Source: Gorsachius magnificus
Taxonomy: Eukaryota; Chordata; Aves; Pelecaniformes; Ardeidae
Assembly (NCBI GenBank): GCA_034008185.1
Contig: CM067082.1
Span: 10,028,984 to 10,092,983, forward strand
Direction of reading: 5' to 3'
DNA length: 64,000 nt
Positions within the stretch are counted from its first letter, which is position 1, and the number at the start of each line of letters is the position of its first letter. Below, one piece after another: positions 51,975 to 63,148 of the stretch. A program made the position numbers and the translations under genes. The notes under the pieces are model-generated. The model was given only the letters and a program-made list of their open reading frames with translations. It searched no databases and was not told the DNA's origin.

Positions 51975-53972
51975 GCAGTCCTGAAAGGCAAAAGGGCCCA
52001 GGAAGGCTGGACATTCTTCAAGAAGGAAATCTTAAAGACACAGGAGCAGGCACTCCCCATGTGCCAAAAGGTGAGCTGGCAGGGAAGAAGACTGGCCTGT
52101 CTGAACAGAGAACTTTGGCTGGAACTCAGGAAAAAAGGGAGAGTTTAATAACTTTGGAAGAAGGGGCAGGAAACTCAGGAAGACTACAAGGATGTTGTGA
52201 GATTATGCAGGAAGAAGGGCCAAAGCCCAACTAGAACTTAATCTGTCTACTGTTGTAACAGACAATAAGAATGTTTCTATAGATACATAAACAACATAAG
52301 GAGGGCTAAGGAGAATCTCCATCCTTTATTGATGTGGGGGGAAACATGGTGACAAAGGATGAGGAAAAGGCTGAAGTACTCAAAGCTTTCTTTTCCTCAG
52401 TCTTTAATAGTCAGATCAGTTGCTTTCTGGGTACCCAGGCCCCCTGAGCTGGAAGACAGGGACGGGGAACACAATGAAGCCCCTGTAATCCAAGGGGAAA
52501 TGGTTAGCAACCTGCTGCACCACTTAGAAAAACACCAGTCTATGGGGCTGGATGGAATCCACCCAAGGGCACTGAGGGAACTGGTGGAAGTGCTCATCAA
52601 GGTACTTTCCATCATTTATCAGCTAATCGGGGAGGTCCCAGTTGACTGGGAAGGTTAGCAAATGCAATGCCCATCTACAGACAGGGCCAGAAGGAGGATC
52701 TGGGGAACCCTAGGCCTGTCAGTCTGTCCTCGGTGCCAGGGAAGGTCATGGAGCAGATCATCCTGAGTGCCATCACACAGCATGTACAGGATGACCAGAT
52801 GATCAGGCCACGTCAACATGGGTTTATGAAAAGCAGGTCTTGCTTGACTACCCTGATCTCCTTCTATGACAATAACCTGCTTAGAGGATGAGGGAAAGGT
52901 TGTGGATGTGATGTACCTGGACTTTAGTAAAGACTGTGACACTGCTTCCCACAGAATTCTCCTGGATAAATTGGCTGTTCATGGCTTGGATGGGCATACA
53001 CTTTACTGGGTAAAAAACTGGCTGGATGTCCAGGCCCAAAGAATTGTGGTGAATGGAGTTAAATGCAATTGGCAGCAAGTCACAAGCAGTGTTCCCCAGG
53101 GCTCAGTGTTGGGGACAGTTCTATTTAACATCTTTATCAATGATCTGGATGAGGTGATCAAATGCAACCTCAGTAAGTTTGCAGATGATACTAAGCTGGA
53201 CGGGACCTTCTTGAAGGTAGGAAGATTCTACAGAGGGACCTGGACAGGCTGGATCGATGGGCCGAGGCCAACTGTATGAGCTTCAACAAGGCCAAGTGCC
53301 GGGTCCTGCACTTGGGTCACAAAAACCCCATAAAATGCTATAGCCTTGGGAAGAGTGGCTGGAAGGCTGCTTGGCAGAAAAGGACCTGGGGGTGCTGGTC
53401 GACAGCTGTCTGAATATGAGCCAGCAATGTGCCCAGGTGGCCAAGAAGGCCAATGGCATCCTGGCTTGTACCAAGAATAGTGTGACCAGCAGGATCAGGG
53501 CAATGATCGTGCCCCCGTACTCAGCATTGGTGAGGCTGCATCTTGAATGCTGTGTTCAGTTTTGGGCCCCTCACTACAAGAAGGACACTGAGGCACAGGA
53601 GTGTGTCCAGAGAAGGGCAACAAAGCTGGTGAGGGGTCTGGAGCACAAGTCTGATGAGGAGTGGCTGAGGGAACTGGGGTTGTTTAGGATGGGGAAAAGG
53701 AGGCTGAGGGGAGACCTTATCACCCTCTACAACTGCCTGACAGGAGGCTGTAGTGAGGTGGATGTTGGCCTCTTCTCCCACATAACAAGCAATAGGATGA
53801 GACGAAATGGCCTCGAGTTGCACCAGGGGAGGTTTAGATTAAATATTAGGAAAAATTTCTTCACAGAAACAGTTGTCAAACGCTGGAGCAGGCTCTCCAG
53901 GGACCTGGTTGTGTCCCCATCCCTGGAGGTATTTAAAACACGGGTAGACAAGGTGCGTGGGGGTTTACTGGT
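51975..53972 (+). pseudogene. CR1 ORF2 remnant (reverse transcriptase), frameshifted
   Basis: ORF2 normally encodes an apurinic-like endonuclease followed by a reverse transcriptase. Here the pieces 52359-52658, 52667-52891, 52866-53279 and 53371-54108 lie in different frames. Visible motifs are SLSSVPGKVMEQIILSAIT (RT motif 2 region), [13 protein letters not shown], in which the usual KAFD is altered to [24 protein letters not shown] (motif B) and an intact FADD at 53178-53189 (motif C). The frame changes and the missing N-terminus make it a pseudogene. The last block also reads through the 3' UTR. Confidence 0.9.
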
Positions 53973-54078
53973 GGACTTGGCAGTGTTAGGTTTACGGTTG
54001 GAGTTTAATATCTTGGAAGTCTTTTCTAACTTAAATGATTCTATGATTTTATGGTTCTATGATTTTATGATTCTTATA
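51975..54078 (+). mobile_element. CR1 LINE, 2.1 kb copy with RT core
   Basis: This is the longest + strand CR1. It begins in the linker between endonuclease and RT of ORF2 (LKGKRAQEGWTFFKKEIL), passes through the whole RT and C-terminal domain, and ends with a variable octamer tail (ATTCTATGATTTTATGGTTC). The endonuclease and ORF1 are missing. Its tail meets, after 28 bp, the tail of an opposite-strand CR1. The 3' UTR type matches the copies at 1, 24134 and 37877. Confidence 0.95.
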
Positions 54079-54103
54079 CACTTTCATCATGTGCACTTTA
54101 GTT

Positions 54104-56055
54104 CATAGAATCATAGAATCATAGAATCATAGAATGTTTTGGGTTGGAAGGGACCCCTAGAGGTCATTTAGACCAACCCCCCTGCAGTGAGCAGGGACAC
54201 CACTAACCAGATCAGGTTGCTCAGAGCCCCATCCAACCTGGCCTTGAATGTTTCCAGGGATGGGGCCTCCACTACCTCTCTGGGCAACCCCTCCCAGTGT
54301 TTCACCACCCTCGTTGTAAAGAATTTCCTCCTTATATCCAGTCTAAACCTACCCTGCTTCAGTTTAAAGCCATTACCCCTTGTCCTGTCACAGCTGGCCC
54401 TACTAAAAAGATTTTCCCCATCTTTCCTATAGGCCCCCTTTAGGTACTGAAAGGCCGTAATCAGGTCTCCCCGCAGCCTTCTTTTCTCCAGGCTGAACAA
54501 GCCCAACTCTCTCAGCCTGTCCTCATAAGAGAGGTGCTCCAGCCCTCAGATCATTTTAGTAGCCCTCCTCTGGACCCGCTCCAACAGTTCCATGTCCTTC
54601 TTGTGCTGAGGGCTCCAGAGCTGGACGCAGGGCTCCAGGTGAGGTCTCACCAGAGCAGAGTAGAGGGGCAGAATCACCTCCCTCGACCTGCTGGCCACGC
54701 TTCTCCTGATACAGCCCAGGGTATGGTTGGCCTTCTGGGCGCCAGCGCACATTGCCGGCTCATGTCCAGCTTTTCATCCACCAGCACGCCCAAGTCCCTC
54801 TCGGCAGGGCTGCTCTCGATCCTTTCTTCCCCCAGACTGTACTGATACTGGGGGTTACCCCGACCCAGGTGCAGGACCTTGCACTTGGCCTTGTTGAACC
54901 TCATGAGGTTCACACAGGCCCACCTCTCCAGCCTGTCCAGGTCTCTCTGGATGACATCCCGTCCTTCTGGTGTGTCAACTGCACCACTCAGTTTGGTGTC
55001 ATCCGCAAATTTGCTGAGGGTGCATTCGATCTCGCTGACTAAGTCATTGATGAATATATTAAACAGCACCGGTCCCAGTACGGACCCCTGAGGGACACCA
55101 CTCATCACCAGTCTCCATCCGGACATCGAGCCATTGACCACTACCCTCTGGATGCGGCCATCCAGCCAGTTCCTTCTCCACTGAACAGTCCACCCATCAA
55201 ATCCATAGCTCTCCAATTTAGAGAGAAGGATGTTGTGGGGGACCGTGTCAAAGGCTTTGCAGAAGTCCAGATAGATGACATCCATTGGTTTTCCCTTGTC
55301 CACTGATGCTGTCACACCATCATAGAAAGTCACTAGGTTCGTCAGGCAGGACTTGCCCTTGGTGAAGCCATGCTGGCTATCTCCAATTATCTCCCTGGCC
55401 TCCATGTGCCATAGCATAGCTTCTAGGAGGATCTGTTCCATGATCTTCCCAGGCACAGATGTGAGGCTGACAGGTCGGTAGTTCCCAGGGTCTTCCTTTC
55501 TACCCTTTTTGAAAATGGGCACAATGTTTCCCTTCTTCCAGTCACCAGGGACTTCACCTGACTGCCATGACTTTTCAAATATCATGGAGAGTGACTTGGT
55601 GACTACATCGGCCAATTCCCTCAGGACTCTGGGATGCATCTCATCAGGTCCCATGGACTTACGTGCGTTCAGGTTCCTCAGGTGGTCACGAACCTGATCT
55701 TCTCCTACAGCAGGAAGGGTTTTGCCCTCCCGTTCCCCCTCATGCCATCCATCAACTCGGGTGGGGTGAGGAGAGAGGTTCCCAGTGAAGACCGAGGCAA
55801 AAATGTTGTTGAGTACCTCAGCCTTCTCCTCATCTGCTGTTACCAGCTTGCCAGTCTCGCTCATCAGCAGGGGTACGCTTTCTTTAACCATCCTTTTCCG
55901 GCTGATATACCTGTAGAAACCCTTCTTCTTATTCTTTGCATCCCTATCCAAGTTTAGCTCCAGCTGAGCCTTGGCCTTCCTGACCCCATTCCTACACAAC
56001 CGGACCGCGTCCCTATACTCTTCCCAGGATGCCTGTCCCTTTCTTCCTTTATGTC
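54104..56055 (-). mobile_element. CR1 LINE, best-preserved copy, 1.95 kb
   Basis: On the - strand it begins in the ORF2 linker ([18 protein letters not shown]) and continues to the 3' tail, which appears on the + strand as ATCATAGAATCATAGAAT after 54104. Its 5' junction near 56055 is followed by a GTTT/T-rich stretch. It is nearly identical in wording to the copy at 29717-30562 and is the youngest-looking CR1 here. It faces the + strand CR1 at 51975-54078 tail to tail. Confidence 0.96.
54168..56055 (-). pseudogene. CR1 ORF2 remnant with near-intact RT domain
   Basis: A 441-codon frame (54674-55999) carries the complete RT core. By residue in that frame: [19 protein letters not shown] at 173-191, motif [12 protein letters not shown] at 243-253 with catalytic Asp 245, motif [11 protein letters not shown] at 301-310, and motif C FADD at 331-334 with both Asp intact. 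The frame is lost after about residue 419 by a missing base near 54740, which the copy at 29717 retains. Further on, a codon for Arg (CGA in related copies) has become TGA at about 54546-54548, a typical CpG decay. The last block (54168-54506) is open to the end of the C-terminal domain. The endonuclease and start are missing by 5' truncation. It cannot make a working ORF2 protein. Confidence 0.92.
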
Positions 56056-56620
56056 TGGCATTTTCTGCATTTGGTGGTGTTGTTGTGGGTTGGGGTTTGT
56101 TTGTTTGTTTTTCTTTTTGTTTTTGTTCTGCCCTTAAATAGTTACAGGAGAACAGAGATTGAAATAGAGACTATTTAGACAAGAATGAGTTCATTGAAAA
56201 CTTACCCCAGAGTGACTGCTTATTTTCTTGGGCTTTTTTTCCTGCTGTGAAATATATTAGTCAACAGCCTACTTCATAAAACCGCTACATTTCAAAGTTG
56301 TCTTCCACATCTGCAAGGCAATAAAATCAAGAGGGGAATCTACAGAGAAACAGCTGAATGCCTTTGTTTCCTTACAATGTACTTTCGGCTATTTTTCTTG
56401 AGTCCCACAACAAAATTTACATCTCAGCTAATATATTTGATGTGTGTAAATTATTACCAAAAAGAGAGGAAGAGTGAGTGGTGACAGAATTCAACATAAT
56501 GAAATCACAGGTGTTTTACATGATTAATGCTAATAGGATAACTACCAAATTTGCAAGTGCCAGCAGCATATCTGCCTATGCTGAGGCAGCTATTTCTTAA
56601 AACTTTTAGCTTTCATTAAC
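56056..56620. other. AT-rich spacer with GTTT run
   Basis: A GTTT/T-rich low-complexity run at about 56095-56130 follows the CR1 5' junction. The rest is unremarkable AT-rich DNA. Confidence 0.6.
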
Positions 56621-57006
56621 TGTTGTGGTCATTACCTTGGCCAGCTTCCAGATGCCCACTCAGCCACTCCCTTGCTTCCCCTCCTCAACAGGACAGGGGA
56701 GAAAATAATATGAAAAAGCTTGTGGGTCAAAATAAAGACGGGGAGATCACTTGCCAGTTACCATCACAGGCAATACAGACTCAATTTAGAGAAAATTAAT
56801 TTAATTCAATGCTATTTAAGACAAATTCAGGTACTGAGAAACAAACAATAAAATTACACCTTCTTACCATTCCCCAACATTGTCCATTCCCAGCTTCACC
56901 CCTTCCCTCCCGACTCCTCTCCCCTGAGGGGCGCAGGGGTGGGCTGGGGGTCGCGGTCAGTCCCTGCCAGCCCCTGGGGGCCGCTCCTCCCTCCTCAGCC
57001 GTCTCC

Positions 57007-57180
57007 CTGCTCCAGCGCGGGCCCTTCCCCGGGCTGCAGTCCCTCAGGGACAACCTGCTCCCGCCTGGGCTCTCCACGGCCGCAGCTCCTGCAGGAAAGA
57101 TCCCCCTGCTGCGGCCTGGGGCCCTCCCCGGGCTGCAGGCTGGGGCTCTGCTCCAGCGGGGTCTCTCCAGGGCTCGTCCC
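57007..57180. repeat. GC-rich minisatellite, about 4 units
   Basis: Imperfect units begin at about 57007, 57055, 57106 and 57148, each opening with CTGCTCC or CTGCTGC and containing CTCCCCGGGCTGCAG or a variant. Spacing is 42-51 bp. It is part of the GC-rich LTR-type element. Confidence 0.7.
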
Positions 57181-57297
57181 TCTGCGGCCTGCCTCCTCCT
57201 CCTCCCCTTCCCCCCTCGGCCTGGGCGCCTCTGGCCTTCGCAGCGGGCCCCCCAGCTTGGCTGAGGGGCTCAGCTGTGCCCTGCGGTGGGGCCCTTG

Positions 57298-57824
57298 GAG
57301 CCGGCTGGGACCGGCTGTGTCCGGCACGGGGCAGCCCCGGCCTCTCCCCTCAGGGGCCGCCCTGCAGCACCCATGCTGCCAGCGCCTGGGCACGGACACC
57401 CGGTACACATCCCCCGTTTCAGTAGGAAGGCAGTCTGGAAACCAAGGCTGAAGAAAGCCAGAGCACCATTTTGATGGTGTCCTTGGGCTGGACAGCTGGG
57501 GCCAGGACCCCAGTCCGCTGTGTGGAGCCCACCTCCAGTGCACCAGCCGCCTTTCCAGAGCTCAGTTGGGTTTTCTGAAGATGTCTTGGTTACCCACAGC
57601 TAGTGAAGAGATAAAGCGCCTGAACACATATGATTCTGAACCCCCATAGAGGCAATCCCGCTGCAGGACAAACCTCCTAAATGGGCATGCCTGCAGTAAT
57701 CTGCACCACTGCCAGGCACCCTAAAATGTGGAAATACTGCACATATTCTGATGGGCTGAGCCATCTGGGACTGGCTTTGTCTGGCATGGGGCAGCCCTGG
57801 CCTCTCACCACAAGGGACACCCTG
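57298..57824 (+). repeat. 67-bp module present twice, 460 bp apart
   Basis: 57298-57364 and 57758-57824 align without gaps at about 82 percent by eye. Both open with GAGCC and share GGGGCAGCCC, GGCCTCTC and an ACCCTG-like end. Most differences are CpG to TpG or CpA changes in the second copy. It suggests an internal duplication in, or two overlapping insertions of, the LTR-type element. Confidence 0.75.
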
Positions 57825-59497
57825 GACTAGATACAACCTTCCAGAGAACTAGCCACACAAATTTCTCGTTTGCTACGGAGTCAGGAGTTCATTGGTTCCA
57901 TTCCTGGGTTCTGCATGTTGTTGTACACTATCCCCTGAGCATACTGGTGCGAGAGAAATGAGGCTCTGGGACAGGGTTTTCTCAAGAAAACCCCAATGTG
58001 TGCTTTGTTAGATGGGAGAAAGAAGGTGCTGGACAGAAAGTGAATTGGGGTTTCTCTCTTAGACTGCATGCAAATTAAACTTTCATAATGTATTTCATGT
58101 CCGCTTAATCCTCTCCTTGACTCAAAAAAACCCACCCCCAAAACCGCCAACCCAATAATTTCTTAATGAGGGAATCAGCGAGTTTTGGGGATTTTTTGAT
58201 ATCCTATTCTTTTTTATGAGAATGGAAATGCAAGCTTCTTGTAAAGCCACCAGGAACATTTTGCACCTCCATTTTTGTTTCTTCATTCCTACATGGATTT
58301 TAAACTTCAAATGTGGATCAAAATAGTCTCTTTCACATAAAATAAGCTCCTATCAATTGCATGTGACTGCCAGCATTGGCTTACAGCAGCATCTATTTCT
58401 GTGACAGTATAACGTTAAATATTCTGTAGGTTTTTAACTAAGTTTGGCCAGTTAGCTCTGGAAGCGCTCTCTGCCCATTCCTCTTCTCTAGCTGTGTCTT
58501 TTCTTGCATCTTTTCTGAAACCACGTGTCTTTGATGGACAGTGCTACACTCCACAGCAGGCTGAAACCAAACTGCAGCCTGAGTAGTGCTGCACAAAGAG
58601 GAATCATTTTACATTTTTCTTTATTTCCTTCGTAAACCTGAACTGTTTGAGCACAAGAGTCCTGAGACTGTGTGAGACACCCTGAGGTTTCTTCTAGGGC
58701 TGCCGTGGGACACCTGCCATCTGAATGGCAACCTGGCCTCTGAGCAGATCTCAAAACAAACTGCCAAAACTATCTTTTTAGCCCAATAGCTAGCCCGCCT
58801 AACCATCAAGTTTCCTAAAGCCTGTTGCACTGAGATTTTTTAGCTGTAACTCCTTTCCAACCTTATCTCTCTTGCTTTGAGACTGTTGTTTTTATTGATT
58901 TCTGTTTATATCAACAATCTTTCTGGAATTTCTTTTTGTCCTTTATATTTGCAGCATGTTTTAGTTTGGCAAAACCTTCAAAATGTGATTTCACTTTTCC
59001 ATCAGATCAGATAAATTTAGTCTTACCCAATCTAATACTGCCTAATGTCACTAATAATATCTGCTGTGATACTTTGTGAGGACAACATGAATTGCTAATG
59101 CCCACTGTATGGATCACATTCTACACACATTTGCAACCCAATTTGTGAGGATATTCTTGATCCTCCTTGAAATGTTCATCTTCTATTACACTGCATCAGA
59201 TCATTTCAAATTATCTATGACAGTGATGAGTTGTGCTATATTAGCAAAGAGGCAATAAGCAATTTCAGTTAATATTCAGTTTTTCATCATATAGATTGAT
59301 TTGAAATAGGTAGGAATCTTTACTGGGTACAGCTTGGTGTAAAACTATTGAATCCAAGCAAGATATAATATAAAAAAATGAAATTACATAAATAAAACAT
59401 CAGCAGTGGAGGAATCCAGAAAGAAATTTCCATTCAATATCTACACAGCTGTTTTCTATTCAGAGAGATGGGGAGGAGAGGAAGAACAGTGAAAGTC

Positions 59498-59519
59498 AGG
59501 TGCATTTTAAAATGCACCT
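59498..59519. repeat. perfect 22-bp palindrome
   Basis: AGGTGCATTTT is followed directly by its exact reverse complement, with no spacer. The outer AGGTG/CACCT ends are E-box-like halves. A perfect 22-bp palindrome is expected by chance only about once in many such windows (roughly 0.015 per 64 kb with even base use). Confidence 0.85.
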
Positions 59520-60846
59520 TTCTCCTCTGTTTACTGCAAATGCCGCTAATATTAACTGAAATATATAAAAACTCCTTTAGTGTCTGTTTTATTTCATCTA
59601 TCTGTGATTCTGACTGAGAGCTCTATGTTAGCTATTTGTTTCATTAGCGAAGTTAGGAAATCACAGCCTGAATTTATAAATAAAAATATTTATTTTTTCT
59701 GCATAAATACCTCATATTTCAAGCAACAGATGCATTCAAGATCACACTCTACTCAGAGCTATTCAGTAAACAGGAAAGAAATACCATATTTACCCTGATA
59801 CTTTTCTTTGTCACATTATTTGTTGATTTTTATTCAGGACAGCACTTGAACTATTCCTACACCCACATTAAAAGGTATTCTCCCCAGAAGCCTTCTCAGA
59901 CCTTCTTGGTACACACAAAGGCACTGGCTGGGCTTGAATATGGGATGCCACTGTTGCTTTGGAGAGCCTTCACAATCATCAGAGATCCTTATGCTTTATC
60001 ATTCCCATATTCCCATATTCTCACCAAAGAAACATGGTGTGTGGCTATAGAGACTACCTGCTGAAGTAGTACTGCTACCACAAGCTGTAATGCAATTTTG
60101 CACGTATTTCTCCAGCAGGCCAATGTCTAGGCTAAGGGATTAGAAGGTAAATGCATTCTCAGTGTGATATACATGGATATGGCTATTAGCTGACACATTC
60201 TTATTTGGAGGAAACTTGCATATTTGATTTTCCAAGCATTCTGCCATATATGATGAGATTCTGTAGCAATTTCCAGTGTCTGAGTTACTCTTAGAGTAAG
60301 CAGCTCTTAGTCACGTAGAGAGGTCAGAGTGGTCTCCTTTTGTCTTTTGCTATTGATGTTCACCTTCTCAGAAATGAAAGCCATTTTAAATTACATGCTT
60401 GTTTGTTTCTTGAAAAAAAAAAACCCAAACAACTCAACAGCCTAACAAACAAAAAAACCTTGAACAAACAGAAACAACCTTACCTGATTTGACAACAACC
60501 ACTTCATTTACTTTGTCAAGTTTACTTTTAACCAAAGGCTTTTTTATCACCCTCTGAGCACAATTCCACAAATCATACCATTTCCCAGATGTGACTGGAG
60601 AAAATGAGACAGGTGTCTGGAACCATTTCTTCCTAGTAAGCACAGAAAACAACATTAACATTCAATTTAGTGCACACATTATTCCATGTAATCAACAAGA
60701 TGATTTAAATGTTGGCTCTGAAAAGCTGTAGAGAAAAATAGATGTACATTGAGAACCCAGTGTTTTGGCCCTTACTTGTGTGAACAGACTTTAAAATCCT
60801 TTGCAACTCTTAGGGAATAAGATTGGATTTCTTCCATATTGAATGG

Positions 60847-60963
60847 GACATGTAATAATGTAGATATGTATAGATATGTAAAGTTCAAAGGGTAAATAAA
60901 AAAAAATGGCACTGACTAACAGTGTAGAAACTAAGGAAAAATGGAGACATTCAGAAGTACAGA
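60847..60963 (+). repeat. duplicated 117-bp segment, copy A (uninterrupted)
   Basis: It matches 62920-63026 over 107 bp at about 92 percent by eye, sharing TGTAAAGTTCAAAGGGTAAA and GAAACTAAGGAAAAATGGAG, then continues as GAAGTACAGA, which in copy B appears only at 63139. The flanks are unrelated. Both copies have the same orientation. It may be a local duplication or an unrecognised dispersed repeat. Confidence 0.85.
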
Positions 60964-62919
60964 TCCTCTCTAAAGGATCCCTAGCTAGGTAATAATAAAA
61001 CAAGTTATTTTCATGCAGTTATAACCAATGATTTTAACACCATCTATCCTATTAATGAGTTGCTTCCTGATGATGGATTCATTCTCATGGAAGTACAAGT
61101 TCAGTCATGCCCTTTGCAAACACTGCAGTAGAATTAGATCAATGCTGCTGAAGTCAATGCTGATATTCTATAACCAAGTTGTGTGAATAGAATATCATCG
61201 TAGGTTAGTACATTACTACTTCTTACACATATCTATACCGTATGCCTATGTACTTCTAATGCCTATACATCACTGCGTTAGAATAGAGAAAGGCAAAGTA
61301 CCAAAAAATGTGAAGAACAAAAGGGCTAAAAATGTCAGTCATGAAGGACCATGTTTCCAAAGCAAGTTGTCATAGCTTCAGCAGAGCTGGGAGAACAGCC
61401 ACTAGCTGAAGGTATAGCTTCTGCCTAGTGACCATAACTCAGCTCATAACGATTTCCATCCCAAATCCCAAAGGGTTGCTAATAACAGAGTAGAGAGTTT
61501 AATTTTGTAGATGAGCAAATAAAAGCAAACAAATCTTGTTAAATGTTACTAAAACGAAAGTGTTGACAACCTAGTTTTTCTGGTTGTTGTTCAGATTTTA
61601 TACTCAGGACTCACGATTTTCAGACTGAAAATCCATTTGATATAAGGATGGGAATCCAAGGGATTGAGGAAAAATGGCTAAGGAAAAGAGGCCTATTATC
61701 AGTCAAATTAAATCGGCTAACAGGGTCCTGCACCTTTGATGGATCAGTTACTATGAATCCAGAAACTGAAAAAAACCCAAACGTTCTTTACAATTCATGC
61801 TGACTTTGCATCTCGTTCCAGGTCTTTTGGTATCACCCTATTCTTACTATACAAATTGTGGGGGGGGAAAAAGGGCATCATGTAACCCAAGAAGTCGTTT
61901 GCTAATCCTGCCATTGCTACCTGTGTTGATGGGAGACTGCAAGAGAAGAGCAGCTAGGCTCTATTTCTAGCCTTGCCATATATCCACAACAGTCTTTCAA
62001 CATCTTTTTTTTCAGGTCTCAGAACTGCTTTTCCCAATATATGAAAACTGAAATTCTGAATAAGCCAAAGAAACACTTTTTTCAGCCATTATTCTTTAAT
62101 CATAAACTTTGAGAGGTTTGAATTTTATATTCAAGTACAATGCTGATCTTGCCTTCTAGAGTTATTAATAACAGCAGAATGTTCTTTTACTTAGATTTTC
62201 TGTGCAGACTTCTGCCTTCTGCTAAAGGTACTGTTTATATAATGAGCTCAAACTCAATCAGGATCTTGTGAATAGTCCAAGGAACATTCTATTTGGTGTA
62301 TTGACATTTCACATTTTCTTTATTACCCTTTGTGAAATCTCTTTATCACAACAGTGAAATCTCTTTTACATGTTAAAGGGCTGGTTTTTTCTTTCAATAT
62401 TTTTTATGCTGAAGAGGCAACATCTTCTGGTTTTAGGCAGGCTACTTACTTTTTGAGATGACACAGAATGAAGCCATTAATTATGTCTGTATTTACAGCA
62501 TTTTGGAATGGTCTCCAAAAACTTTATGTAGCTCTGTATTCATAAATCACAATGATATTAATCTTTCCAACAGATCTAACCCAATTTTTTTAAAACCTTA
62601 GTGAAGCGTATGCCACAAAATCCATCCCTAAATTTCATCTATCTTAGAGTCAGAAACTTTTTCTCATATGTATTGTGCCTCTTGCTGAAAAAGTGATCCA
62701 AATATTTCTTGTCCTCCCCTACTGATTGCATAGAACAATTTATCATTGTCCTCCTTTTACTGGAAGATGGCTGACACTTCTTCTTCAAGCCCCAGATGAT
62801 TACCTGTTAAACTTTTAATTAAAATGAAATATGTCCTGTGGATGAAAGCAAGGGCAGCTCTGGCTTGCTAAAACTTGGAAAAGAGTTTCCAAACAGGATG
62901 TGTTGATATGAAAACTGTA

Positions 62920-63148
62920 GACATGTAGTAATGTAGATACATATAGATGTGTAAAGTTCAAAGGGTAAATAAAAGAAAATGGCATTGACTAACAGCCTAG
63001 AAACTAAGGAAAAATGGAGACATTCACTTTCTTCACAGTCACTTTCATCCAAGCTAAAGCTTGTGGCAAAGATTTCCACATCTTACCTGTTTGAGGAGCC
63101 ACCTATTCTTATGTTTTGATTATATTCTTAAATATTCAGAAGTACAGA
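62920..63148 (+). repeat. duplicated segment, copy B with 112-bp extra sequence
   Basis: It corresponds to copy A up to ATTCA at 63022-63026, then carries 112 bp absent from copy A, ending in a second ATTCA (63134-63138), after which the match resumes with GAAGTACAGA. The paired ATTCA could be a 5-bp target duplication of an insertion, or the microhomology of a deletion in copy A. A CAGGTAAGA splice-donor-like string lies on the - strand within the extra sequence, but no exon could be supported. Confidence 0.85.

Larger units (their letters stand above)
56621..57870 (-). mobile_element. GC-rich avian ERV LTR-type element
   Basis: The + strand starts TGTTGTGGTCATTACC, which is the complement of an LTR end like ACCACAACA. 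It then shows AAGCTTGTGGGTCAAAATAA, the complement of the U5 stretch found in the other LTRs. Next come GGGGAGATCACTTGCCAGTT, ACAGACTCAATTTAGAGAAA and TTAATTTAATTCAATGC, followed by an abrupt GC-rich block (about 56880-57480). I recall this order from a common avian LTR family. The far end is placed near GCCACACAA by the same recollection, with no flanking duplication seen, so that border is uncertain. Long overlapping frames inside the GC-rich part (up to 182 codons) reflect base composition, not genes. Confidence 0.65.

Noticed and set aside
56880..57480. CpG-island promoter of a host gene
   Set aside because: The block is embedded in an LTR-type element with recognisable landmarks on its left, and no exon follows on either strand.
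56809..57543. Overlapping frames of 151, 170 and 182 codons on both strands
   Set aside because: The sequence is a GC-rich, partly tandem-repeated LTR-type element. Stop codons are rare there because of composition, and no domain is visible.
62819..63079. 86-codon frame on the - strand with a similar frame at 60791-61003
   Set aside because: The similarity comes from a non-coding 117-bp duplication. The frames differ outside it and the shared part is AT-rich, without a domain.
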